This document shows, piece after piece, positions 8,270-15,641 of a stretch of DNA of 64,000 nucleotides. The position numbers and the translations under genes are program-made. Below the pieces are notes generated by a model. It saw only the letters and a program-made list of their open reading frames with translations. It made no database searches and had not been told where the DNA came from. This DNA is from Limnobaculum zhutongyuii (GTDB taxonomy: Bacteria > Pseudomonadota > Gammaproteobacteria > Enterobacterales > Enterobacteriaceae). The DNA lies in contig NZ_CP034752.1 in NCBI RefSeq assembly GCF_004295645.1, positions 3,472,001 to 3,536,000 of the forward strand, read 5' to 3'. Every line of letters begins with the position of its first letter. Position 1 is the first letter of the stretch.

Positions 8270-9052
8270 CTATCCAACCTTGATTGACAACATACTCAAT
8301 GATCCCATGACGATACCATCCACCGGTATGCTCACTGGCTCGTTGTATTCCCGAGCCCCCAGCACATACAGCAACGGTAAATAGTGTTCTGGTGTCGGGC
8401 AGGCCAGATGTGCATCCGGGTTGTCCAGAAAGTTAACCAACGGATGATTATCTCCCTGCCAGGTCAGGTTATCACGGACAAAGTTATCGAAACGTTCAGC
8501 CCAGTCAAAAGGCTGCTGGTTACCCTGCCATCTTGCCATGCGCAGGTTATGCACCACGTTACCGCTGGCAACAATCATTACGCCTTCACGACGTAAAGCT
8601 GATAATTTTTGTCCCAACTGGTAGTGATAGGCTGCCGGTTGCGTGGCATCAATGCTTAACTGAACCACCGGAATGTCCGCATCGGGGTACATTTTTATCA
8701 ATACACCCCATGAACCATGATCCAATCCCCATTCAGTCATATCAGCAATAACAGGAACCGGAGCCAGTAACGCCTGAATTCGTGCCGCCAGTTGAGGAGA
8801 ACCTTTAGCTGGGTACTGAGTATCAAATAGCTCCTGTGGAAAACCACCAAAATCATGAATCGTTTTAGGATGTTCCATCGCCGTCACCGCCGTTCCACGG
8901 GTATACCAGTGGGCTGAAACCGCAAGAATCGCTTTAGGACGAGGCAAACTGTTCCCCAGATGTTGCCAGGCCTGAGTATAAATATTTTCTTCCAGTACGT
9001 TCATTGGGCTACCGTGCCCCAAAAACAGGGCGGGCATTAAGCTGCTGTTCAT
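8270..9052 (-). CDS. ygiD: 4,5-DOPA-extradiol-dioxygenase family protein YgiD
   Basis: Zinc-dependent extradiol ring-cleavage dioxygenase of the DODA type (LigB superfamily); E. coli YgiD cleaves L-DOPA, though the natural substrate is unclear. The protein has 260 aa. The probable metal-binding histidines lie in ALFLGHGSP (H13), SAHW, GLDHGSW and ASGNVVHNLR. Near-full-length identity to E. coli YgiD includes the C-terminal MGSLSMLS. It is convergent with ygiC and divergent from zupT, as in E. coli. Confidence 0.93.
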   Translation of the reverse strand: MNSSLMPALFLGHGSPMNVLEENIYTQAWQHLGNSLPRPKAILAVSAHWYTRGTAVTAMEHPKTIHDFGGFPQELFDTQYPAKGSPQLAARIQALLAPVPVIADMTEWGLDHGSWGVLIKMYPDADIPVVQLSIDATQPAAYHYQLGQKLSALRREGVMIVASGNVVHNLRMARWQGNQQPFDWAERFDNFVRDNLTWQGDNHPLVNFLDNPDAHLACPTPEHYLPLLYVLGAREYNEPVSIPVDGIVMGSLSMLSIKVG

Positions 9053-9335
9053 TATTTTTCCTCTGTTTTTAGATCAGGTTGATTATCCTGATAGCTGATG
9101 CTATTTACTAAGGCAGATTAACCGCATCAGAAGGTCAATTTAAGATTAAAATTAATTGTTCGTTCTGATGGACATATGTTGTAACGATAGGTGATATCTT
9201 AATCTTTATCCTGTTGTTTAAAAGAGGATAAGCCTGACAGACATCATCAAAAAAATTGAATAACGGCTGATTTATTCGCCCTATTAAATAAATTGCTATT
9301 GTGTATTCGATATTTCTGTCAGGTTTGCTATCATC

Positions 9336-9354
9336 GGAGATGATAATCATTCTC
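9336..9354. promoter_or_regulatory. Fur box upstream of zupT
   Basis: GGAGATGATAATCATTCTC matches the 19-bp Fur consensus GATAATGATAATCATTATC at 15 positions, with the palindromic core ATGATAATCAT intact. It ends 15 bases before the zupT ATG, so bound Fur (or the related Zur) would block translation initiation or transcription. Confidence 0.7.
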
Positions 9355-9368
9355 ATATGAGAGGTTCT

Positions 9369-10129
9369 ATGTCAGTTCCACTAATTCTTACTGTACTTGC
9401 CGGAGGCTCTACCTTTATAGGTGCTTTTCTGGGGATTATCGGCCAAAAACCATCGAATCGCGTACTGGCATTCGCTTTGGGCTTTGCCGCAGGTATTATG
9501 CTGTTAATCTCACTGATGGAAATGCTGCCAGCCTCACTCAATACGCCGGGAATGTCACCGGTATTGGGGTACAGCATGTTTATTATTGGGCTGCTTGGTT
9601 ACTTCCTGTTGGATCGCATACTGCCTCACCAACATGCTCACGATCTGACGCCGGGGAAAATGCCCACACGCAATCTGAGACGTACTGCAATTTTGCTCAC
9701 CCTAGGCATTAGCCTGCACAACTTTCCTGAAGGCATCGCTACCTTTGTAACCGCCAGCACTAACTGGGTCTGGGGATTGCTCTGGCGGTGGCTATTCACA
9801 ATATTCCTGAAGGTTTAGCCGTAGCCGGTCCGGTATATGCAGCAACGGGCTCAAAACGCACGGCGTTGTTGTGGGCAGGCCTTTCCGGGGTTGCCGAGAT
9901 TGTTGGCGGCCTGTTTGCCTTTTTGCTACTTGGCCCGAACGTGTCTCCGGTCATTATGGCTTCGATAATGTCGGCCGTTGCCGGAATTATGGTGGCACTA
10001 TCAGTAGATGAGCTAATGCCGCTGGCCAAAGAGATCGACCCTAACAACAATCCAAGCTACGGTATTCTTTGTGGTATGTCGGTAATGGGGTTGAGTTTGA
10101 TGATGTTGCAGTTATGGACTGTTGGGTAA
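9369..10129 (+). pseudogene. zupT: zinc/metal ZIP transporter ZupT, frameshifted
   Basis: ZIP-family inner-membrane importer of zinc and other divalent metals. The first frame runs from MSVPLILTVLAGG through the metal-site helix LGISLHNFPEGIATFVTAST and then goes out of frame. The second frame resumes with LGLGIALAVAIHNIPEGLAV and continues to the normal C-terminus, including ALSVDELMPLAKEIDPNNNP. The break is at about 9762-9765 (AAC overlapping CTG). Against E. coli, which reads SNLELGFG here, the sequence lacks seven bases (or one base if LE is absent in relatives). The frames stop at 9816-9818 and 10127-10129. Both HNxPEG helices survive but in different frames. It could be true decay, a sequencing indel, or programmed slippage; no slippery heptamer is evident. 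Confidence 0.85.
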
Positions 10130-10162
10130 TTTATTCTTTTTGTTTTTTTATTAGAACCTGAG

Positions 10163-10220
10163 AATATTCCGGCCGTAAAAACGATATTGCCCAAATCACC
10201 TTAGTGCTCGGCCGGAAGAT
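10163..10220 (+). repeat. Element B, copy 1: interrupted palindrome
   Basis: ATATTCCGGCCGTAA, a spacer of about 30 bases, then GTGCTCGGCCGGAAGAT. The arms TTCCGGCCG / CGGCCGGAA pair perfectly over 9 bp. It lies between the convergent genes zupT and ribB. Related copies occur at 22055, 24306 and 53819. Confidence 0.75.
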
Positions 10221-10362
10221 CGTCTGCACTTAGCTATAGAGTACTCCGGGCCTGACCGGGTTAGGGGCAGTTATGAAACACCTTGCGGTGTTTCACCCTG
10301 ACGGGCCAGCGCTGGCGCTGTTCAAACATAAAACTGAATCATCTGACTTTGTCATCAGTCAT

Positions 10363-10390
10363 AATAAAAGCCGCATTAGCGGCTTTTATT
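10363..10390. terminator. bidirectional terminator between zupT and ribB
   Basis: Perfect 12-bp stem AATAAAAGCCGC / GCGGCTTTTATT with a 4-base ATTA loop. The AT-rich stem end gives a U-run on both strands. It sits 13 bases past the ribB stop. A second hairpin, TGAAACACC-TTGC-GGTGTTTCA, lies just upstream near 10272-10294. Confidence 0.8.
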
Positions 10391-10403
10391 ATCAATATAG
10401 CAA

Positions 10404-11057
10404 TCAGCTGGCTTTTCTGGCGTGCTGCTCGATGTACATCACCAGATCTTCAATCGTTACTACCGGCATATTATGTTGTTTACCAAACTCAATAACCTGC
10501 GGTGCATTTGCCATGCTGCCGTCGTCGTTGGTAAGTTCACAAAGCACGCCTGCGGGTTTGAAGCCAGCCAGAGTAACTAAATCAATTGTCGCTTCAGTAT
10601 GACCACGGCGGGTTAATACACCACCGGTGCGGGCACATAATGGGAAAACGTGACCAGGGCTGTGCAGGCTGTTAGCCGTTGCACCATCCGCGATGGCCGC
10701 ACGAATCGTCGTGATACGGTCAGAAGCAGAAACGCCAGTAGTCACCCCTTCAGCCGCTTCGATAGTGACGGTAAACGCGGTCTGATAACGGCTCGAGTTA
10801 GCCGGAACCATCATCGGCAGGTTCAACTGCTCACGGGTTTGTTCGTTGATGCACAGACAAACGATACCACTACCATGGCGAATGGTCAGCGCCATTTGCT
10901 CAACGGTCATGGTTTCGGCGGCAAAGATCATGTCGCCTTCGTTTTCACGGTTTTCATCGTCAAGTACCATAACGCCACGGCCATTGCGTAATGCGTCCAG
11001 CGCAAGTTCAACGCGAGCAATTGGGGTACCGAATTCGGATAGTAATGTCTGATTCAT
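10404..11057 (-). CDS. ribB: 3,4-dihydroxy-2-butanone 4-phosphate synthase
   Basis: Converts ribulose 5-phosphate to 3,4-dihydroxy-2-butanone 4-phosphate plus formate, the four-carbon precursor of riboflavin. Stand-alone RibB of 217 aa, identical in length to E. coli. The metal/substrate segment DDENRENEGDMIFAAE (about residues 33-48) and the HxxGH-type segment SPGHVFPL are present, and the C-terminus ends IEQHARKAS. An FMN riboswitch lies upstream at 11165-11330. Confidence 0.97.
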   Translation of the reverse strand: MNQTLLSEFGTPIARVELALDALRNGRGVMVLDDENRENEGDMIFAAETMTVEQMALTIRHGSGIVCLCINEQTREQLNLPMMVPANSSRYQTAFTVTIEAAEGVTTGVSASDRITTIRAAIADGATANSLHSPGHVFPLCARTGGVLTRRGHTEATIDLVTLAGFKPAGVLCELTNDDGSMANAPQVIEFGKQHNMPVVTIEDLVMYIEQHARKAS

Positions 11058-11164
11058 GGTAAAATAACCTCTTAATTAATATGGATTACCAGAATCAGGG
11101 CAGCTTAGGAAGCAGGCAAAAAGCCTAAAATAACGTAAGGCGAGCGAATGCCCGACCATTGTCA

Positions 11165-11330
11165 TTACTCTCTCCCATCCGGACTATAACCGTCGGCCCC
11201 GGAATTACACCGGATCTGCTGACCTTGACGCTGACTTTCATCAGACTCAAGCGCTCGCGGGCTTTCATGTTGCCATCAGGCTTGATGATTTACCGCCGGT
11301 GGGGATTTCCACCCCGCCCTGAGAATAAGC
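11165..11330 (-). promoter_or_regulatory. FMN riboswitch (RFN element) controlling ribB
   Basis: On the minus strand the RFN core is unmistakable: AGGGCGGGG, ATCCCCACCGGCGGTAA, AAGCCCGCGAGCG, CAGCAGATCCGGTG, TTCCGGGGCCGACGGTTA and GTCCGGATGGGAGAG. The following 105 bases to the ribB ATG, containing GGCTTTTTGCC and CTGCCCTGATTCTGGTAA, resemble the E. coli leader and act as expression platform. High FMN should repress ribB. A further hairpin (AATAAGCG / CGCTTATT) lies 5' of the aptamer at about 11323-11350. Confidence 0.96.
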
Positions 11331-11518
11331 GTTTCTACTATAACGCTTATTAATAGCAGGGGCAATACAGACAAGGGAAATCTTAGCCACAGAAAGTTGA
11401 CAGATCCAAGACACTCCGCTATCAAATGTTTATACTCTGCAAAACAAACAGTAAACTAGCGGTTATCTCTTAATCAGTGGGATTAAATAAGATGCCATCA
11501 ACCATCAAAGGTAGACCA

Positions 11519-11770
11519 ATGATCGACCCGAAAAAAATTGAACAGATAGCCAAACAAATTCACGAGTCAATGCCAAAAGGCATCCGCGAACTGGGCGATG
11601 AAGTCGAGAAGAAGATCCGCCAGGGGCTACAAAATCAGTTGGCAAAACTGGATGTGGTCAGCCGCGAGGAGTTTGATATTCAGACTCAGGTTCTGCTAAG
11701 AACCCGTGAAAAGTTGAATGCTTTAGAAAAGCGACTGGCAGAGTTAGAAGCCAAAGGCAATCAGGAATAA
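11519..11770 (+). CDS. ubiK: ubiquinone biosynthesis accessory factor UbiK (YqiC)
   Basis: Small coiled-coil accessory factor for aerobic ubiquinone synthesis, binding UbiJ. The protein MIDPKKIEQIAKQIHESMPK... continues with a C-terminal coiled coil ending in LEKRLAELEAKGNQE. I chose the ATG at 11519, since AAAGGT lies 8 bases before it and E. coli YqiC begins MIDPKKIEQIA. An in-frame ATG at 11492 would add nine residues. The encoded length is 83 aa, somewhat short of E. coli because the tail after the coiled coil is reduced. Confidence 0.92.
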   Translation: MIDPKKIEQIAKQIHESMPKGIRELGDEVEKKIRQGLQNQLAKLDVVSREEFDIQTQVLLRTREKLNALEKRLAELEAKGNQE

Positions 11771-11783
11771 TCCTGCTTTTTAA

Positions 11784-11819
11784 ACGCATTAGTGAAGCCA
11801 CCCGACTTTGCTAATGCGT
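11784..11819. terminator. hairpin between ubiK and yjeH (convergent)
   Basis: ACGCATTAG / CTAATGCGT, a 9-bp perfect stem with an 18-base loop between two convergent genes. The T-tracts are poor, so its strength is uncertain, but the position fits a shared terminator. Confidence 0.55.
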
Positions 11820-11825
11820 ATCTTA

Positions 11826-13085
11826 TTATCCCGCAGATGCCTCTGAAGTCTGTTTTCTGCGTGGCAATACTAACCACAACAGAGCAAACATCACTACCGC
11901 ATACAGCGTTTTCCAGCCAATCATCACCAGCAATAAAACACAGAGTACAGTGCCGATAAATGACATCACTCTGGAACTTCCCTTCAGCAAGCGGCAACCC
12001 GACAGCATACAAAGCAGATAGATAAACACAAAGATGCCATTGGCATAAACAATCAAGTCATCCAGTTCCAGCGAGAAATAATCCGCCGCCAGTGATGAAA
12101 TCAGACAACATAACAATACTAACGACAGTGCATTCAAGGGTGAGCGAGAGCGGGAAAGTTGTGCTACCCAGGCTTTTGGTTTCTGCTCATAGGTTTGCGA
12201 CCACACCAGACGAGCAAAACTTTGGGTGTAAATATTCAAACTGGCAAAACAAGCCAGATAACCAATAATACAAGCCACCCATAATGCATGTTGACCAAAT
12301 AGCTGAACCACAATTGATGGAAAAGAAGCCGATGCAGCCATCTCTCCGCCATAAGAATGGAATGCCAATACCGCAGCAGTACAGCTCCAATAGACACCAC
12401 CCGCCACCAGCATGCCAATGAGTAAGGCTCGAGGGAAATCACGTTCCGGATTGCGGAATTCTGCTGCCAGATGGGCAAACGCCTCCAGCCCAACAAAACA
12501 CCAGAACATTACCGCCAGTGCACTAAACATCGGGCTGGCGGACAATGTGCTCAATGCCGGCCATTGAATGGAGCCGGGGGTAACTCCTCCTTTCCACCAG
12601 ATAGCCACTACCATCGCCACAATCAGACCTGCAATGACCACCTGCACATTGGCACTGGAACCGGCGCTACGCATGCCTAAAAACAGAATAGCCAGTAGCG
12701 TTCCTAGCTGAACCAACAGCAAACCTGAGTGCTCCAGTCCAAATGCTGCCTGCCAAAAACCTGACGCAATTTGTAATGCTGCCGGTAACCCCACCGGAAT
12801 CACCGATAAAAATAGCCAACCGGTCACTCTGGCCATATGGGGGCCAAAGGCCAGACTGACAAAGTGCGCAGCGCCACCAGCATTAGGAAAATGTCGCCCC
12901 AATGCGGCAAACGCAATAGCTATAGGAAAAACCAGAATAATTAAAACAGGCCAGGCCCACAGACTGCCAGAATCAGCTATTTGCGCCGCCAGTGCAGGCA
13001 CGGCAAATACACCGGTCCCCAACAGCGATGTTGAAAGTAGACCGACTCCCTGAACTAAGCCCAGCTCCTGCTTTAATCCACTCAT
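11826..13085 (-). CDS. yjeH: YjeH-type amino acid exporter (APC superfamily)
   Basis: Inner-membrane amino acid transporter; E. coli YjeH exports methionine and branched-chain amino acids. The protein has 419 aa with about 12 hydrophobic segments. The N-terminus MSGLKQELGLVQGVGLLSTS and motifs such as GTGVFAVPALAA, FWCFVGLEAFAHLA and GYLACFASLNIY are near-identical to YjeH. In E. coli the gene lies elsewhere, so here it is inserted between ubiK and hldE. The 9-base gap to hldE suggests cotranscription with it. Confidence 0.9.
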   Translation of the reverse strand: MSGLKQELGLVQGVGLLSTSLLGTGVFAVPALAAQIADSGSLWAWPVLIILVFPIAIAFAALGRHFPNAGGAAHFVSLAFGPHMARVTGWLFLSVIPVGLPAALQIASGFWQAAFGLEHSGLLLVQLGTLLAILFLGMRSAGSSANVQVVIAGLIVAMVVAIWWKGGVTPGSIQWPALSTLSASPMFSALAVMFWCFVGLEAFAHLAAEFRNPERDFPRALLIGMLVAGGVYWSCTAAVLAFHSYGGEMAASASFPSIVVQLFGQHALWVACIIGYLACFASLNIYTQSFARLVWSQTYEQKPKAWVAQLSRSRSPLNALSLVLLCCLISSLAADYFSLELDDLIVYANGIFVFIYLLCMLSGCRLLKGSSRVMSFIGTVLCVLLLVMIGWKTLYAVVMFALLWLVLPRRKQTSEASAG

Positions 13086-13094
13086 TGAGGCTAA

Positions 13095-14522
13095 TTATCC
13101 GCGTTCCATAATCGTTTTAATAATATTGCTGGTTGAACAACCATCTTCAAAGTTCAGAACGCGCACATCACCACCGGCTGCCCAAACTTCTTTACTGCCG
13201 GCAATATCTTCTGGCTTATAGTCACCGCCTTTCACCAGCAGATCGGGAAGAGTATCGGCAATCAGCCGCTGAGGCGTATCTTCTTCAAAAGCAACGACCC
13301 AGTCGACGGACTCCAGTGCACCCAGCACGATCATACGCTGTGCCAGAGGGTTTACCGGACGAGTCTCCCCTTTTAAGCGGCGAGTAGAAGCGTCACTGTT
13401 AACCGCCACAATCAGGCGATCCCCCAGTTTACGAGCATTTGCCAGATAAGAAACGTGGCCGGCATGCAAAATATCAAAGCAGCCATTGGTCATCACGACT
13501 TTCTCACCGCGCTGACGTGCATGGGCAACGGCTTGTTTCAGCTGTTCTTCATTCATGACGCCAAAACCGGTATCGGCTCTGCCGCGGATGGCGTTTTCCA
13601 GCTCAATAGGGGAAACCGTTGAGGTTCCCAGTTTACCAACCACCACACCGGCAGCGGCATTTGCCATAAAGCAGGCTTCTTCCAGCGTCAGACCCGCCGC
13701 CAGACTCACCGCCAGAACACCAATCACCGTATCACCAGCACCGGTAACGTCATACACTTCCTGTGCCTGAGTTGGCATATGGAAAGGATCTCTGCCCGGT
13801 TGTAGTAATGTCATGCCGTTTTCTGAACGAGTAATCAACAATGCGCTAAACTCAAACCGCTCAATTAACGCCATGCCCCGACTAACCAGTTCATCTTCGC
13901 TTTTACACTGCCCTACCACCGCCTCAAACTCAGACAGATTAGGCGTTAGCAGCGTTGCGCCACGATAGCGCTCAAAATCGGTCCCTTTTGGGTCGATCAG
14001 CACCGGTACACCTGCTTCACGCCCCAGGGCAATCAGCGACTGAACCGAAACCAGCGCACCTTTATCATAATCAGACAGCACCAAAGCTCCTAAATGAGGC
14101 AGAGCTTGCTGTACACGATCTAAAATTGGTTGGGAATCTACGTTCTCAAAACCTTCTTCAAAATCGAGGCGTAATAGCTGCTGGTTACGGGAAAGCACCC
14201 GCAGTTTGGTAATGGTTGGGTGAGAAGCCACCGTCACAAAATCACATTTGACGTTCACTTCATTCAACTTGTCGTTTAATACCCGTGCAGGTTCATCCAT
14301 GCCGGTTAAACCAACCAAACGAGAAACGCCGCACAGGGAGGCGATATTCATTGCAACGTTTGCTGCACCTCCGGGACGATCTTCTACCATATTGACTTTA
14401 ACTACCGGTACAGGAGCCTCAGGCGAGATCCTGCTGGTTGGTCCATGCCAATAGCGATCGAGCATAACATCACCGACAACCATTACGCTGGCACGGCTAA
14501 AATCGGGTAACATGACTTTCAT
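13095..14522 (-). CDS. hldE: bifunctional heptose 7-phosphate kinase / heptose 1-phosphate adenylyltransferase
   Basis: Makes ADP-heptose for LPS inner core. Residues 1 to about 315 form the PfkB/ribokinase kinase domain, with GDVMLDRYW, GGAANVA and the catalytic DVTGAGDT. The C-terminal cytidylyltransferase-like domain has MTNGCFDILHAGHVSYL, the nucleotide-binding HxGH. I start at the ATG at 14520-14522 (MKVMLPDFSRAS), preceded by TGGAGT, rather than nine residues upstream; this gives 475 aa against 477 in E. coli. It lies divergent from an LpxL-type acyltransferase, giving an LPS gene pair. Confidence 0.96.
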   Translation of the reverse strand: MKVMLPDFSRASVMVVGDVMLDRYWHGPTSRISPEAPVPVVKVNMVEDRPGGAANVAMNIASLCGVSRLVGLTGMDEPARVLNDKLNEVNVKCDFVTVASHPTITKLRVLSRNQQLLRLDFEEGFENVDSQPILDRVQQALPHLGALVLSDYDKGALVSVQSLIALGREAGVPVLIDPKGTDFERYRGATLLTPNLSEFEAVVGQCKSEDELVSRGMALIERFEFSALLITRSENGMTLLQPGRDPFHMPTQAQEVYDVTGAGDTVIGVLAVSLAAGLTLEEACFMANAAAGVVVGKLGTSTVSPIELENAIRGRADTGFGVMNEEQLKQAVAHARQRGEKVVMTNGCFDILHAGHVSYLANARKLGDRLIVAVNSDASTRRLKGETRPVNPLAQRMIVLGALESVDWVVAFEEDTPQRLIADTLPDLLVKGGDYKPEDIAGSKEVWAAGGDVRVLNFEDGCSTSNIIKTIMERG

Positions 14523-14667
14523 CCCATACTCCATAAACGAGGACAGCATATATTGTTAGGCAGTTTATCATAATCACATCGTAAAATAGGAATGCGATAA
14601 AAATACCGTTAAACTGATAAATGTATTTTTTAAACTATTGGACAATAATTTTCTAATTCGATTTGTT

Positions 14668-15600
14668 ATGTCAAAAAATCAAGTACTCCCGGAATTTAGC
14701 CGAGAACTGTTACACCCACGCTACTGGCTGCTATGGTCTGGTATCATTTTTTTATACCTGATCGTTTTGCTGCCTTATCCCTGGATTAATAGCCTGGGGC
14801 GCGGTTTAGGCCGTTTTGCTATGCGTTTTATGAAACGCAGAAAGATGATCTCACGCCGCAACATTGAGCTTTGTTTTCCAAATATGACCGAAGCAGAACA
14901 CGAAGCCTGGATGATCAAAAACTTTGAAGCGACTGGGTTAGCAGTATTTGAAACCGGCATGGCCTGGTTCTGGCCCAACTGGCGTGTCAAAAAGTGGTGT
15001 CAGGTTCAGGGAATGGACAATCTGAATGTCGGTATCCCGGAGAAACGCGGGGTATTGGTGATTGGTATACACTTTCTTACCCTTGAGCTTGGCGCCCGGA
15101 TTATTGGTATGCACCGTCCTGGCGTAGGGGTTTATCGTCCCCACGACAACAAACTGATGGACTGGTTACAGACCTGGGGAAGATTGCGTTCCAATAAATA
15201 TATGCTTGACCGTCGTGATGTGAAAGGCATGATTCGCTCACTGAAAAAAGGCGAGCTGGTTTGGTACGCTCCGGACCATGATTACGGCCCTAAAAACAGC
15301 GTATTTGCCCCGTTCTTTGCAGTGGAAAAAGCGGCAACGACTATTGGTACCTCAATTTTAGTTCGTATGGCTAATCCACTATTAGTGCCGTTTATCCCTA
15401 AGCGAAATGATGATAATCACGGATATACTCTGATTGTGCAGCCGCCGCTGGAAGGCTTCCCGACGGATGATGAAGTTGCAGCCGCCACCTTTATGAATCA
15501 GGCGATTGAACAACAAATTCTGCTGGCCCCTGAACAATATATGTGGCTACACCGTCGCTTTAAAACCCGCCCACAGGGCGAGGCATCGTTATATCAATAA
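14668..15600 (+). CDS. lpxL: lipid A late acyltransferase, LpxL/LpxP type
   Basis: Inner-membrane acyltransferase adding a secondary acyl chain to Kdo2-lipid IVA. One N-terminal membrane helix (WLLWSGIIFLYLIVLLPYP) is followed by the catalytic HX4E box HFLTLE, then YRPHDN, RSNKYMLDR and WYAPDHDYGP. The C-terminus is APEQYMWLHRRFKTRP. The centre matches E. coli LpxL better, while the last 50 residues (FPTDDEVAAA..., ASLYQ) look like LpxP, so laurate versus palmitoleate specificity cannot be decided. The ATG at 14668 is preferred over the upstream TTG at 14638, giving 310 aa. Confidence 0.85.
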   Translation: MSKNQVLPEFSRELLHPRYWLLWSGIIFLYLIVLLPYPWINSLGRGLGRFAMRFMKRRKMISRRNIELCFPNMTEAEHEAWMIKNFEATGLAVFETGMAWFWPNWRVKKWCQVQGMDNLNVGIPEKRGVLVIGIHFLTLELGARIIGMHRPGVGVYRPHDNKLMDWLQTWGRLRSNKYMLDRRDVKGMIRSLKKGELVWYAPDHDYGPKNSVFAPFFAVEKAATTIGTSILVRMANPLLVPFIPKRNDDNHGYTLIVQPPLEGFPTDDEVAAATFMNQAIEQQILLAPEQYMWLHRRFKTRPQGEASLYQ

Positions 15601-15603
15601 GCT

Positions 15604-15636
15604 ATCGCTCTTAGCGGCATCAACACTAAGAGCGAT
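15604..15636. terminator. terminator between lpxL and glnE (convergent)
   Basis: ATCGCTCTTAG / CTAAGAGCGAT, an 11-bp perfect stem with an 11-base loop, followed by AAGTTTTA. It starts 3 bases after the acyltransferase stop and serves both convergent genes by position. Confidence 0.75.
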
Positions 15637-15641
15637 AAGTT

